A stretch of 64,000 nucleotides of DNA from Caryophanales bacterium (lineage in GTDB: Bacteria; Bacillota; Bacilli; Exiguobacteriales; Exiguobacteriaceae), in NCBI GenBank assembly GCA_902362975.1, contig CABIYO010000008.1, positions 20,000 through 83,999 on the forward strand. The letters run 5' to 3'. Made by a program: the position numbers and the translations under genes. Under the pieces are notes generated by a model. It saw only the letters and a program-made list of their open reading frames with translations, was not told where the DNA came from and did not search any database. How positions within the stretch are numbered: the stretch's first letter is position 1; each line of letters begins with the position of its first letter. Positions 9,456-18,569 of this stretch are shown here, in pieces.

Positions 9456-10241
9456 ATGATTGAGACAAAAGAACTGACGATCACACCGTTCGAACGGACA
9501 CGAACGGTCCGAATTTACACACCTGCCGACTATGAGACGTCCGACAAACGATATCCCGTCCTCTACATGCACGACGGACAGAACTGTTTTGCTGACGAGG
9601 ATGCGAGCTACAACATGAGCTGGCGCGTCGGTGAATATTTAGACGCCTCGAAGCGCGACTTGATTGTTGTCTCCCTCGATAGTGCACCAGGTGAACAACG
9701 ACTCGATGAGTATGGACCGTGGGAAAACCCTTATATCGGGGAAAGTTTGCTCGGACGTGACATCGTGCTCGGCGGGCAAGGTTCCGCCTATATCGAATAC
9801 ATCGCGCAGGAATTGAAACCTCGAATCGATGCCGACTACCGGACGATTCCGGAAGCAACAGCGATGATGGGGAGTTCGATGGGTGGGCTCATCTCGGTGT
9901 ACGCAGCCTGTGTGTATCCAGACGTCTTCAAGCGTGTCGCTTCCCTGTCCTCTGCATTTTGGTTCAACCAAACCGAGCTGGAACAATTGATTGAATCGAG
10001 CGATTTGAAGGGAGTGGAACGTCTTTACTTGGATGTCGGCGCAAAAGAAGTCGAGGAACCGATTGAAAATGGACCGACGAACGAGATGTATCGTGAGTCA
10101 AGCGAACGCGTGTACAACCTGTTAAAAGACAAGGTCGAGCACATCCGCTTCGAAGTGATTGAAGAAGGAGTTCACAATGAGATCGCCTGGCGTGAGCGTT
10201 TCCCGATGGTCATCTCCTATCTTTTTGGAGAAGAGTTATAA
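9456..10241 (+). CDS. Putative alpha/beta-hydrolase esterase (enterochelin-esterase-like)
   Basis: Start set at ATG 9456, seven bases after AGGAGG; a longer in-frame start lacks a binding site. The 261-residue protein fits the esterase D/enterochelin-esterase-like family: YPVLYMHDGQN near the N-terminus, the nucleophile elbow GSSMGGL (Ser at about residue 140), a later acid in LYLDVGAKE and a catalytic His in GVHNE near residue 240. No signal peptide, so cytoplasmic. The natural ester is not predictable. Monocistronic, ending at a shared hairpin. Confidence 0.85.
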   Translation: MIETKELTITPFERTRTVRIYTPADYETSDKRYPVLYMHDGQNCFADEDASYNMSWRVGEYLDASKRDLIVVSLDSAPGEQRLDEYGPWENPYIGESLLGRDIVLGGQGSAYIEYIAQELKPRIDADYRTIPEATAMMGSSMGGLISVYAACVYPDVFKRVASLSSAFWFNQTELEQLIESSDLKGVERLYLDVGAKEVEEPIENGPTNEMYRESSERVYNLLKDKVEHIRFEVIEEGVHNEIAWRERFPMVISYLFGEEL

Positions 10242-10248
10242 TTTGAAC

Positions 10249-10291
10249 AAAAAAGCATCGCATTCGGTCGAAAAACCCAAATGCGATGCTT
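10249..10291 (-). terminator. Bidirectional terminator between esterase gene and ywlG
   Basis: AGCATCGCATT pairs with AATGCGATGCT. Minus-strand transcripts (ywlG) meet a run of six T; on the plus strand the T-run is weaker. Confidence 0.85.
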
Positions 10292-10294
10292 CCT

Positions 10295-10837
10295 TCATTT
10301 ATTTGGATACTGAGCCCGTGGTCCACCAATCAGTTTCGGTCTCGTGACCGCGAACGTGACATACGCCTCTCCGAGATGCTTCGATGATAACCGAAGCGGT
10401 ATGGCGACCGGTTTCAAATGCATCCCAATCAATGTCGAGCCGATATCAATTCCGGCATCTGCTTGAATCGATTCGATGACACATGGTTCATCAAAGTTCG
10501 CATACGCCTTCTCGGACATCGCCCCGCCCGCGGAGCGGACCGGGACGACCGTCACTTCTGTGAGACCGAACTGTTTGAGTGTCCGGCGCTCAACGGTGAG
10601 GGCACGATTGATATGCTCACACCCTTGAAACGCCAAATGGACAGCTGTCTTCTCTCTGAATTCAAGGAATGCTTCCATCAATTCGCTTGCGACATCAATG
10701 GAACCTGCCTTCCCAATCGTTTTTCCGAGCACTTCACTCGTCGAGCATCCGATGACGAGAATGCGCTCATCATTCAACGGGAACCGCTCGTGAAGCTCCG
10801 TTAATAATCCGAGAAGTTCCGTCTTCATTTGACTCAC
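10295..10837 (-). CDS. ywlG: YwlG/UPF0340 family protein
   Basis: A 180-residue protein with the family features IGCSTSEVLGKTIGKAGS, FQGCEHINRAL and DAGIDIGSTLIGMHLKPVA. These cytoplasmic proteins (TIGR01440) are widespread in Firmicutes; their biochemical role is not established. It overlaps the rpiB stop by four bases, as in B. subtilis, where ywlG follows ywlF (rpiB). Confidence 0.93.
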   Translation of the reverse strand: MSQMKTELLGLLTELHERFPLNDERILVIGCSTSEVLGKTIGKAGSIDVASELMEAFLEFREKTAVHLAFQGCEHINRALTVERRTLKQFGLTEVTVVPVRSAGGAMSEKAYANFDEPCVIESIQADAGIDIGSTLIGMHLKPVAIPLRLSSKHLGEAYVTFAVTRPKLIGGPRAQYPNK

Positions 10838-11274
10838 TTCGATTCGTAAGCGCTCATCTTGTCGACACGGTTTGAATGGCGACCGCCTTCAAAGTCCGTA
10901 TCGAGCCACGTCGTTACCAAGTCCAGTGCAAGACCAGGTCCGATGACACGTTCGCCCATCGTCATGATGTTCGAGTCGTTGTGCTGGCGCGTCGCTTTCG
11001 CGCTGAATGAGTCATGGACGAGTGCGGCACGAATTCCTTTGACTTTGTTCGCCGCAATCCCGATTCCGATTCCCGTACCACAAATCAAAATCCCACGATC
11101 GAACTCTCCTGCCGCTACCGCTTCCGCGACCGGGATGGCCACGTCTGGGTAATCGATTGAGTCTGCCGAGTGCGTCCCGAAATCTTTATACTCATGTCCG
11201 AGTTCCTCAAGCAAGGCTACGATTTCTTTTTTCAAGTTGAAACCGCCATGATCGGCGCCAATTGCAATTTTCAT
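10834..11274 (-). CDS. rpiB: Ribose-5-phosphate isomerase B
   Basis: Interconverts ribose-5-phosphate and ribulose-5-phosphate in the pentose phosphate pathway. The 146 residues show the LacAB/RpiB pattern: GADHGGFNLK at the N-terminus, the catalytic Cys in ICGTGIGIGIAANK and SNIMTMGERVIG. It sits between ywlE and ywlG with translational overlap downstream, the same order as in B. subtilis (ywlF). Confidence 0.96.
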   Translation of the reverse strand: MKIAIGADHGGFNLKKEIVALLEELGHEYKDFGTHSADSIDYPDVAIPVAEAVAAGEFDRGILICGTGIGIGIAANKVKGIRAALVHDSFSAKATRQHNDSNIMTMGERVIGPGLALDLVTTWLDTDFEGGRHSNRVDKMSAYESK

Positions 11275-11278
11275 TCGT

Positions 11279-11779
11279 TCATTCCCCCGTCTTCTTTGGT
11301 AGGTGTCTCGGTGGTTTCGTCACCTTTGACCCATCATTCGTTAATTTTAACACAAGTCGATTCACAAGTGGTTCGAGTTCGTTTCGCACTTGGCGATACA
11401 CATTCATCGAACCGCCAAACGGATCGTTGATGTCTCGCTCGAGCCCCGTCACGAATTCATAGAGCGTGTACGTCCGCTCCGACAAATCCGGGTATGTATC
11501 CCGAATTTGTTCACGGTGTGCGCGTGTCATCGTCAAGATGATATCCGCCCAATTCCCTAACACTTCATCGAACGTCTGGGTGACATGATCGAGCTCAATC
11601 CCACGTTCTCTAAGAACTTGCAGTGCATTTTCTGAAGCATCGAATCCTTGCATCGTCCGTAGACCAGCTGAGCGAATATCAAACTCGTCCCCGGTCATCT
11701 TCGAACGGAGCAAGGCCATCGCCATCGGGCTTCGGCACGTGTTGCCACTACATATGAATAATACGCGTTTCATTGACAT
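11279..11779 (-). CDS. ywlE: Protein-arginine phosphatase (low-molecular-weight phosphatase fold)
   Basis: Removes phosphate from arginine residues marked by the McsB kinase. The active-site loop is FICSGNTCRSPMA, with the catalytic Cys and, five positions in, Thr (NTCRS). In B. subtilis YwlE that Thr replaces the Ile/Val of tyrosine phosphatases and gives arginine specificity. The general acid lies in NDPFGGS. At 166 residues it is slightly longer than YwlE because of a basic C-terminal tail. Start ATG follows GAGGAGG by seven bases; rpiB begins five bases downstream. Confidence 0.93.
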   Translation of the reverse strand: MSMKRVLFICSGNTCRSPMAMALLRSKMTGDEFDIRSAGLRTMQGFDASENALQVLRERGIELDHVTQTFDEVLGNWADIILTMTRAHREQIRDTYPDLSERTYTLYEFVTGLERDINDPFGGSMNVYRQVRNELEPLVNRLVLKLTNDGSKVTKPPRHLPKKTGE

Positions 11780-11800
11780 CGCGTGTCCTCCTCTATGTCT

Positions 11801-12811
11801 TTAGGCATCTTTTGTCGGGTGCACAACCTTTCCGCCCGCCGCTTTGTATAAACGGTTATAGACGGCAAGTGCGACTCCGACCGGTTCAATCGTGTTCACA
11901 TAAATCTCATCCACGTCTGTTTCATCAAATCGACGAAGCGCGTCGTATAAACGTTGCGCCGCCACTTCCATCGAGGTCCCAAGTGAATACGTGACCTCAG
12001 CCGGTGTCGGGTTCTCGTCGAAGACGAGTGCACCGATTCGGAACCCCGCTTGCTTCCGCTCCTCGATGACACGTTCTAAATCTTTGCGTGTGCCATCGAC
12101 TAAAAAAACAGGTGCCGTTGGGGCATAGTGTGTGTACTTCATTCCCGGCGATCGTGGTGTGGCTTCATCGTTACTCAAATTGGCATCTAAGGCGACCGGT
12201 CCAATGACAGCTTCCATTTCTTCTCGCGTCACACCACCTGGTCGTAAAACCGTTACCGTGTCACCCGTACAATCCACAACGGTTGACTCGACTCCGATTC
12301 CGGTAGGACCCCCATCCACGATTCCGGCGATTCGTCCGTTCAAGTCATCCGCGACATGTTGAGCGGTCGTCGGCGACGGGCGTCCGGAACGATTCGCACT
12401 CGGAGCCGCAAGTCCTAACCCTGACTTGCGAATCAACTCGAGTGCTGCCGGATGGTTCGGCATCCGGAGCCCGATGGAATCGAGGCCCGCGGTCACGAGC
12501 GAAGAAGCTCGTCCGTTTGAAGGCAAGATGATCGTCAAAGCGCCTGGCCAAAACGCATCCATCAAGCGTTTTGCAACAGGAGGAATCGAATCGACAAACA
12601 AACTCATTTGTTCGATTGAAGCGATATGGACGATGAGCGGGTTATCCGACGGACGACCTTTTGCCTCAAAAATCTTTCGAATTGCCACATCGTTCATGGC
12701 ATCTCCAGCGAGACCATAGACGGTTTCTGTCGGCATGGCGATGATTTCACCCGCTTGAAGAAGACGTACCCCCTCTTCAATCTCATTTGAATTAATCCGT
12801 TTCGTTTCCAT
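11801..12811 (-). CDS. tsaC: L-threonylcarbamoyladenylate synthase (Sua5/YrdC)
   Basis: Makes threonylcarbamoyl-AMP from Thr, bicarbonate and ATP, the first step of t6A tRNA modification. Start placed at ATG 12811, seven bases after AAGGG. The YrdC domain fills about residues 5-200 (MPTETVYGLAGDA, KGRPSDNPLIVH, GLAAPSANRSGRPSPT, GIGVESTVVD), and the C-terminal Sua5 domain about 210-336 (SPGMKYTHYAP). The long Sua5 form is usual in Bacillales (YwlC). It overlaps the prmC end by 20 bases; no spoIIR lies between, unlike B. subtilis. Confidence 0.96.
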   Translation of the reverse strand: METKRINSNEIEEGVRLLQAGEIIAMPTETVYGLAGDAMNDVAIRKIFEAKGRPSDNPLIVHIASIEQMSLFVDSIPPVAKRLMDAFWPGALTIILPSNGRASSLVTAGLDSIGLRMPNHPAALELIRKSGLGLAAPSANRSGRPSPTTAQHVADDLNGRIAGIVDGGPTGIGVESTVVDCTGDTVTVLRPGGVTREEMEAVIGPVALDANLSNDEATPRSPGMKYTHYAPTAPVFLVDGTRKDLERVIEERKQAGFRIGALVFDENPTPAEVTYSLGTSMEVAAQRLYDALRRFDETDVDEIYVNTIEPVGVALAVYNRLYKAAGGKVVHPTKDA

Positions 12812-13652
12812 ACGCAATCCCTTCCCTTACGGCATAGACGATACGGTCCTTGCCGTTTATATCTTTTAAAATACCCGTTTCTGCTTCAGGATAACGTTCA
12901 GACAGTAATGATTTCACATCTTGTCCTTGGTTATACCCGATTTCAAACGCAATCAAATGCCAATCGGCACGTAAGACGCGCACCGACTCCGCAATCAATT
13001 GCCGATACATGTCGAGCCCATCTTTCCCTCCAAAGAGGGCGAGATGGGGTTCGTAGCCGACGACCGTCTCATCCAACAATTCATCGGCCTCGATATAGGG
13101 CGGATTTGATACGAGGACGCGAATCGAGTGGTCCGCAATCGGGGCGAGCCCGTCGCCTTCATAAAACCGTACAGTTGCGCCAAGTGCGGCTGCATTTCGT
13201 TTAGCGACTTCAATCGCCTCACGCGAAATATCGACCGTCTGTACACGTACGCCGAGCTCGAGGCTCAAGGTAATCGCAATGGCCCCGCTTCCTGTCCCGA
13301 CATCGACAATCTCATCATCCTTCACGTGGCGAAGTTGCCCAAGCACCCAGTCGATCAATTCTTCCGTTTCTGGTCTCGGAATCAACACGTCCCGGTTCAC
13401 TTCAAACGAGCGCCCGTAAAAGGGAGCATGTCCAATCACGTGTTGTACCGGTTCCCCTATCAATAAACGCTCGATTCCCGTCTCGAATCGTGCCGCTTCA
13501 TCTGAAGACAATTCATCTGACAAACGAACGAGGAGACCGGTGCGATCGACTTGCAACACATGCATGAGCCACCACTCGGCAGCCGCACGGTCGCGCCCAG
13601 CTTCAACTAGTCGTTCTTCCGTCTGCTTAAGTAGCGCGGCAATCCGCATCAT
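12792..13652 (-). CDS. prmC: Release-factor glutamine N5-methyltransferase
   Basis: Methylates the Gln of the GGQ motif of peptide release factors, using SAM. The 286 residues include the SAM motif [14 protein letters not shown], the catalytic NPPY tetrapeptide in [12 protein letters not shown], and an N-terminal helical release-factor-binding domain. Its first codons overlap the prfA end, so the enzyme and its substrate are co-translated. Confidence 0.97.
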   Translation of the reverse strand: MMRIAALLKQTEERLVEAGRDRAAAEWWLMHVLQVDRTGLLVRLSDELSSDEAARFETGIERLLIGEPVQHVIGHAPFYGRSFEVNRDVLIPRPETEELIDWVLGQLRHVKDDEIVDVGTGSGAIAITLSLELGVRVQTVDISREAIEVAKRNAAALGATVRFYEGDGLAPIADHSIRVLVSNPPYIEADELLDETVVGYEPHLALFGGKDGLDMYRQLIAESVRVLRADWHLIAFEIGYNQGQDVKSLLSERYPEAETGILKDINGKDRIVYAVREGIAYGNETD

Positions 13653-14719
13653 TCCGCATCCTCCATGAGACGTGCCTGTTCGTCCATGATGAGTGCGTCG
13701 ATAATGTCTTCGAGCTCACCTGCTAGGACACGGTCCAATTTCTGAAGGGTCAATCCAATCCGGTGATCTGTGACACGGCTTTGTGGGAAGTTGTATGTGC
13801 GGATTCGCTCGGAACGGTCACCTGTTCCGACAGCCGATTTTCGTTGCGCAGACAACTCTTCCATATGTTCGCTTTGCATTTTATCATACAGGCGTGCTCG
13901 AAGGACCTTCATCGCCTTATCCTTGTTTTTATGCTGCGACTTCTCATCTTGACATGATACGACAATCCCTGAAGGAATGTGTGTCAAACGGACAGCTGAT
14001 TGCGTCGTGTTGACCGATTGTCCCCCTGGGCCAGATGAAGTGAACGTATCAACTCGTACATCTTTCATATCGATATGCACTTCGACATCCTCTGCTTCCG
14101 GAAGAACGGCAACCGTTGCTGTGGATGTATGAATTCGTCCGCCCGATTCAGTCGACGGGACTCTCTGCACACGATGGGCTCCGTTCTCAAACTTGAGCTT
14201 TGAATAGGCACCTGCCCCATTGATCATGAACGTGACTTCTTTAAATCCACCGAGTTCGGTATAGTTCGCGTCAATGAGTTCCACTTTCCAATTTTGACGT
14301 TCAGCGAATCGCGTATACATCTTATATAAATCTCCTGCAAAAAGTGCCGCTTCGTCTCCGCCTGCTGCTCCTCGGACTTCGACGATAACGTTCTTGTCAT
14401 CGTTCGGGTCTTTTGGAAGCAATAAAATCCGCAGTTTCGCTTCTAGCTCTTTGACTTCTGGCTCGAGGAGGTTCATCTCTTCTTTTGCCAATTCACGCAT
14501 GTCGGCGTCGAGCGTCCGGTCTTCAAGCATCGTCTTCGCTTCCTTGAAAGCTCTACTTGTTTCTTTATACTGACGATACATCTGTACCGTCTCTTCTAGT
14601 TGTGCCTGCTCTTTCGAATATTGTCTCAACTTCGTCGAGTCACTGAGCACCTCAGGATCGGCGAGCATTTCATTCAATTGCATGTAACGTTCTTCTAATA
14701 CACTTAAACGGTCAAACAT
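13649..14719 (-). CDS. prfA: Peptide chain release factor 1
   Basis: Recognises UAA and UAG and triggers peptide release. Start at ATG 14719 (356 residues), nine bases after AAAGGA; the longer frame lacks a good site. The GGQ loop reads [13 protein letters not shown], and the stop-codon tripeptide appears as PST in [13 protein letters not shown]. Note that in-frame TAG and TGA codons elsewhere in this window therefore meet an ordinary RF1 for TAG. Confidence 0.98.
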   Translation of the reverse strand: MFDRLSVLEERYMQLNEMLADPEVLSDSTKLRQYSKEQAQLEETVQMYRQYKETSRAFKEAKTMLEDRTLDADMRELAKEEMNLLEPEVKELEAKLRILLLPKDPNDDKNVIVEVRGAAGGDEAALFAGDLYKMYTRFAERQNWKVELIDANYTELGGFKEVTFMINGAGAYSKLKFENGAHRVQRVPSTESGGRIHTSTATVAVLPEAEDVEVHIDMKDVRVDTFTSSGPGGQSVNTTQSAVRLTHIPSGIVVSCQDEKSQHKNKDKAMKVLRARLYDKMQSEHMEELSAQRKSAVGTGDRSERIRTYNFPQSRVTDHRIGLTLQKLDRVLAGELEDIIDALIMDEQARLMEDAE

Positions 14720-14765
14720 GATGATCCGTCCTTTCTCCGTCAAATCAACCTCTATCTATTATAGC

Positions 14766-14793
14766 AAAAAAACGGACCGCCGAGGGCGGTCCG
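14766..14793 (-). terminator. Terminator of tdk
   Basis: GGACCGCC/GGCGGTCC hairpin followed by seven T on the minus strand. It lies after the tdk stop and before the prfA start, isolating prfA-prmC-tsaC from tdk. Confidence 0.92.
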
Positions 14794-14801
14794 TCGATTC
14801 A

Positions 14802-15413
14802 TCAGTCTACCACCGTATGGTGGACCGGATGTGGTTTATTCGGTACATCATGACAATGTCGGCATCGTGGTTCGTAAGACTCGGAAGCCCCGACCAAGAT
14901 GACCGGGTCCTCATACCGAGCCGGTTGCCCGTCAATCAGACGCTGTGTCCGTGAAGCAGGTGCGCCGCATGACAAGCAGATTGCCTGTAATTTCGTCACA
15001 AACTCCGCGCGTGACAACAATTCAGGCATCATCGTGAACGGTTCGCCCCGAAAGTCCATATCGAGCCCAGCGCAGATGACACGTTTGTCTTCGTTCGCAA
15101 GTTGTTCGATGACGTTCACAATTCCTTCATCAAAGAATTGCACCTCGTCAATCGCGATGACCTGTGTTTCTTCACGAACGGCATCATACAAGTCTTGGCT
15201 CGATGCGATTGGCACGGCCACGACCGAATTCCCCGTATGTGAGACGACGTTCTCTTCATGATACCGGTCGTCGATTGCTGGTTTGAACACTTGGACCGGA
15301 ATCTTTCCATAATGAGCACGGCGGACTCGGCGAATCAATTCCTCCGACTTCCCCGAAAACATACTCCCACAAATCACTTCAATCCAACCATATCGGTTCG
15401 TCACATGCATCAT
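14802..15413 (-). CDS. tdk: Thymidine kinase
   Basis: Phosphorylates thymidine for salvage. The 203-residue type II enzyme has a P-loop ([14 protein letters not shown]), the DExQFF motif (IDEVQFFDE) and paired zinc-ligand cysteines (LSCGAP and CRHCH). B. subtilis has the same rpmE-tdk-prfA order. The start may be either of two adjacent ATG codons, with GAGAGGG upstream. Confidence 0.97.
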   Translation of the reverse strand: MMHVTNRYGWIEVICGSMFSGKSEELIRRVRRAHYGKIPVQVFKPAIDDRYHEENVVSHTGNSVVAVPIASSQDLYDAVREETQVIAIDEVQFFDEGIVNVIEQLANEDKRVICAGLDMDFRGEPFTMMPELLSRAEFVTKLQAICLSCGAPASRTQRLIDGQPARYEDPVILVGASESYEPRCRHCHDVPNKPHPVHHTVVD

Positions 15414-15490
15414 TGTTCTTCGCCCTCTCCATCGATAATCGCTTTCCGATTATACCTATCTTTCGAGTTGAGGAAAAGGGTTGACTTCTT

Positions 15491-15726
15491 CTAGTGCGGG
15501 GCAATCCAGCCGATAAATCCTCGTTCCGCCAGTGGAAAACCTCCACCGATGGTCGACAAGTAAATCGCAACTGGGCGAACCACGAACAGAATGCCCGCAA
15601 TCGTCAAGAGAAGTGGCCATTGGAAAATGTTCAACAGCTCGGCCCGGGACAGGGGTGCCGTCAACAAGGCGAAGACAGACGAGATGAGCAAGATTGAAAT
15701 ATCCTCTTTCCCCGTGTCGATGCAAC
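15491..15726 (-). pseudogene. Relic of a CPA1-type Na+/H+ antiporter
   Basis: The minus-strand frame reads hydrophobic sequence that ends RPVAIYLSTIG, then FPLAERGFIGWIAPH and a stop. This matches the segment of CPA1/NhaP-like cation-proton antiporters just before the conserved WIAPRGIVAA motif; here the frame stops at the H replacing that Arg. The piece is about 75 residues, with no start, no RBS and no remaining N- or C-terminal domains, so it is a decayed fragment wedged between tdk and rpmE2. Its upstream part overlaps the rpmE2 terminator. Confidence 0.7.
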
Positions 15727-15757
15727 AAAAAACCGCCAGGGGCAATCCCTAGGCGGT
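15727..15757 (-). terminator. Terminator of rpmE2
   Basis: ACCGCCTAGGG with its partner CCCCTGGCGGT forms a stem followed by six T on the minus strand, about 20 bases after the L31 stop codon. Confidence 0.9.
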
Positions 15758-15775
15758 GAGCATACAACTTTACGA

Positions 15776-16018
15776 TTAACGTTGGTATTTCTTGTTGAAG
15801 CGCTCGATACGACCATCTGCAGATGCGAATTTCTGGCGACCTGTGTAGAACGGGTGCGAATCAGAAGATACATCGACACGGATGAGTGGGTACTCGTTTC
15901 CATCTTCCATCGTGATTGTCTCGTTAGAGTAACGAGTTGAACCAGTGATGAATTTGAATTCTGTCGTCGAGTCCATGAATACGACTTTACGGTATTCTGG
16001 GTGGATTCCTTGTTTCAT
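15776..16018 (-). CDS. rpmE2: 50S ribosomal protein L31, type B (zinc-free form)
   Basis: An 80-residue L31 with the type B features [26 protein letters not shown] and [10 protein letters not shown]. None of the zinc-binding cysteines of type A L31 is present. In B. subtilis the gene at this place (between tdk and rho) is the zinc form rpmE, while the zinc-free paralogue is at ytiA under Zur control. Here the zinc-free form occupies the housekeeping site. Confidence 0.95.
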   Translation of the reverse strand: MKQGIHPEYRKVVFMDSTTEFKFITGSTRYSNETITMEDGNEYPLIRVDVSSDSHPFYTGRQKFASADGRIERFNKKYQR

Positions 16019-16100
16019 TGCTTTTCAACTCCTTCGGCCCTAAGTATTCTTTCAACCTAGAGAAAGTTCACTAGAATATAATATCACCCTACTATAGGTT

Positions 16101-17438
16101 TTACAAGTCTGTTTTCGTTTTTTTCACTGGTCGTCTTTTTTTCTTATCTGCCTCTAGCGCAGCAAAAAAGTCGAGATTTGTTTTCGTCTCACGGACGCGG
16201 CGTAAGAACTGTTCGACGAAGTCTGGAGACTCGTTCATCGTACGACGAATTGTCCAGAGCGAATCGAGTTCGTCCTTTCCGAGTAGCAACTCTTCTTTCC
16301 GTGTTCCCGAGCGACGAATATCGATTGCAGGGAAGATCCGGCGCTCTGCCAATTTCCGGTCCAGATGCAGTTCCATGTTCCCTGTTCCTTTGAACTCTTC
16401 ATAGATGACGTCGTCCATTCGCGATCCGGTATCGACGAGCGCTGTCGCGAGGATAGTCAGGCTACCTCCATCCTCGATATTCCGTGCCGCTCCGAAGAAC
16501 TTTTTCGGTTTGTGGAACGCCGCCGGGTCAATCCCACCCGAGAGTGTCCGTCCGCTTGGTGGAACAGACAGGTTGTACGCACGCGTCAAGCGTGTGATGG
16601 AATCAAGCAGGATGACCACGTCTTTCTTATGTTCCACGAGACGCATCGCGCGTTCGAGAACGAGTTCTGAAATACGCGCATGGTTTTCCGGTGTCTCATC
16701 AAAAGTCGAGAACGCCACGTCCGCGTCCGGTACAGAGCGTTGTATATCCGTCACTTCCTCTGGTCGTTCATCGATTAGAAGAATGATTAATTCAACGTTC
16801 GGATGATTCGTCGTGATCGAGTTGGCAATTTCTTTTAAAAGCGACGTTTTCCCCGCTTTTGGTGGTGCCACAATCAACCCGCGTTGGCCAAATCCGACTG
16901 GTGCGATCATATCCATGACACGAACCGAAAGATGGGTCGGATCTGTCTCGAGCACCATCTGTCGTTCTGGATAAATCGGTGTCAATGCCGGGAAATAATC
17001 ACGTGAACGCGTCGAGTCCGGCGACTCTCCGTTGACCGCTTCAACACTCAACAAACCTTGGAATCGTTCATTCTCCTTTGGTTTACGCACCTTTCCTGTG
17101 ACAAGGTCCCCGTTTCGAAGATTAAAGCGACGAATTTGCGATGCGGCGATATAGATGTCTTCGGAAGATTGAGAATAGTTGATTGGTCGGAGGAATCCAA
17201 ATCCGCCGTCATTTTGAGACTGTGGATTCGGTGGAATGATTTCTAAAATACCTTCGAGGAAATATAAATCTTTTGATTCAGCCTGTGATTTCAAAATACG
17301 AAACATGAGCTCACGCTTACGCGCTTCTCGGAAGTTCGGTACTTTGACTTCTTTGGCAATCTCATATAATTCTTTCAACGTCTTCGTTTCAAGCTCACGA
17401 AGTGTATAGTTCTTTGTCGGTTCTGTCTGTTGACTCAT
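16101..17438 (-). CDS. rho: Transcription termination factor Rho
   Basis: Hexameric RNA-dependent ATPase that ends transcription. The 445-residue protein has the N-terminal Rho domain and cold-shock-like RNA-binding fold (GFGFLRP), Walker A PPKAGKTSLLK, Walker B LIILLIDERPEEV, and the Q- and R-loop region IDPAAFHKPKKFFGAARN. A short basic C-terminal tail is present. It is in its usual Bacillales place between rpmE and glpX, though the wall hydrolase and IS30 relic now lie between rho and glpX. Confidence 0.98.
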   Translation of the reverse strand: MSQQTEPTKNYTLRELETKTLKELYEIAKEVKVPNFREARKRELMFRILKSQAESKDLYFLEGILEIIPPNPQSQNDGGFGFLRPINYSQSSEDIYIAASQIRRFNLRNGDLVTGKVRKPKENERFQGLLSVEAVNGESPDSTRSRDYFPALTPIYPERQMVLETDPTHLSVRVMDMIAPVGFGQRGLIVAPPKAGKTSLLKEIANSITTNHPNVELIILLIDERPEEVTDIQRSVPDADVAFSTFDETPENHARISELVLERAMRLVEHKKDVVILLDSITRLTRAYNLSVPPSGRTLSGGIDPAAFHKPKKFFGAARNIEDGGSLTILATALVDTGSRMDDVIYEEFKGTGNMELHLDRKLAERRIFPAIDIRRSGTRKEELLLGKDELDSLWTIRRTMNESPDFVEQFLRRVRETKTNLDFFAALEADKKKRRPVKKTKTDL

Positions 17439-17820
17439 TCAAGTCACCTATCTTTCTACATTTCATTACAAGAAGAATTCAACTTGATTCATTTGTTCTG
17501 CCATCATCTAACCATATTTTGCCCGTGCCGTCACCGTGCAACAATCACCTTTTGTTCAATCATTTCCCTCTTGTACAAATCTTTACACAGTAAAAGATCG
17601 TTTTGTAACAAAATAAGTGCTATATCCACATATTGTTTCATTTTTGTTACAAGAAAACACTTTTTTGACTTGCGATTGAAAAATGCTATCGGGCTTGTAC
17701 ATGATATAGTTTATTTGCACAGGAAACCGGGTATATTCCGCAAGTTGTGCTCTACCATTAAAAACTACTCGATTTGTCATATACGAATGTCTTGATTTTT
17801 TAAACGGAGGGATTTATACA
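17439..17820 (+). promoter_or_regulatory. Divergent control region between rho and the NlpC/P60 gene
   Basis: About 380 AT-rich bases without a gene. It must hold the rho and hydrolase promoters. The hydrolase RBS (GGAGGG, 17806-17811) is clear. An inverted pair TTTTGTAACAAAAT (about 17610) and TTTTTGTTACAAG (about 17641) and a direct pair TGTAAA/TGTACA on the minus strand (17573-17589) are visible. The second pair resembles a WalR box (TGTWAH-N5-TGTWAH) but the spacing is one base short. I could not settle on a convincing -35/-10 set. Confidence 0.4.
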
Positions 17821-18516
17821 ATGTTAAAGCGTATCGCATCAATCGTCGTCGCTGCCACTGTCGCTTTCTCGGGTCTTATGTTCTCAACAGGTGAACAAGC
17901 AGAAGCCGCTACCGTTACATTTGCTTACTCGAAAGTAAACGGTTTGAACATCCGTACTGCCCCGTCACTTACATCATCGAAAGTCGTCGCGAAAATGGAT
18001 AAAGGTCAACGCTATACATACCTTGGTAAATCCGGTTCGTTCTATAAAATCAACTACAAAGGCACACACCGTTATATCTCAGCTTCTTCAACGTACACAT
18101 ACTTGAAAGCGAACACGTCGACATCAACAACGGTTTCAACGTCATCTTCTAGCAAACGTTCGAAACTTGTCGCTGAATCGAAGAAATATCTCGGAACACC
18201 ATATCGCTATGGTGGAACAACAACTTCAGGGTTTGACTGCTCAGGATATACTGGACACGTGTACAAGAAAGCAATCGGAAAAACACTTCCACGTTCTTCA
18301 CGTCAGCAATACTCAAGCGCGAAGAAAATCTCGAAGTCATCGATCCAAGCAGGCGATCTCGTCTTCTTCTCACATTCAGGCGGAACGATTCAACACGTCG
18401 GAATGGCACTTAGCAAAACACAAATGATCGGCTCAGAAACAGGCGGCGTGAAATACGCGAGCTTCACTTCTGGTTACTGGGCACCACGCTACGTTGGCGC
18501 TGGATCATACCTTTAA
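17821..18516 (+). CDS. Secreted SH3b-NlpC/P60 cell-wall endopeptidase
   Basis: A 231-residue exported peptidoglycan hydrolase. Residues 1-30 are a Sec signal (cleavage near AEAA). A bacterial SH3 domain follows (about 34-95, LNIRTAPSLTSSKVV), then a Ser/Thr linker, then an NlpC/P60 domain (115-231) with catalytic Cys140 in GFDCSGY and His192 in IQHVGMAL. Such enzymes cut stem-peptide bonds during growth or separation. It stands alone with its own terminator. Regulation by WalRK would be usual for the class but is not proven by the upstream sequence. Confidence 0.94.
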   Translation: MLKRIASIVVAATVAFSGLMFSTGEQAEAATVTFAYSKVNGLNIRTAPSLTSSKVVAKMDKGQRYTYLGKSGSFYKINYKGTHRYISASSTYTYLKANTSTSTTVSTSSSSKRSKLVAESKKYLGTPYRYGGTTTSGFDCSGYTGHVYKKAIGKTLPRSSRQQYSSAKKISKSSIQAGDLVFFSHSGGTIQHVGMALSKTQMIGSETGGVKYASFTSGYWAPRYVGAGSYL

Positions 18517-18527
18517 TACAAACATCA

Positions 18528-18563
18528 CGACTCGGTTCATCGGAACCGAGTCGTTTTATTTTT
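18528..18563 (+). terminator. Terminator of the NlpC/P60 gene
   Basis: CGACTCGGTTC and GGAACCGAGTCG form a stem with a three-base loop, followed by TTTTATTTTT. Confidence 0.93.
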
Positions 18564-18569
18564 GCTTCA

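Noticed and set aside
17573..17589. WalR (YycF) box before the NlpC/P60 gene
   Set aside because: TGTAAA and TGTACA are present on the minus strand, but the spacing is four, not five bases, and it lies more than 200 bases from the start.
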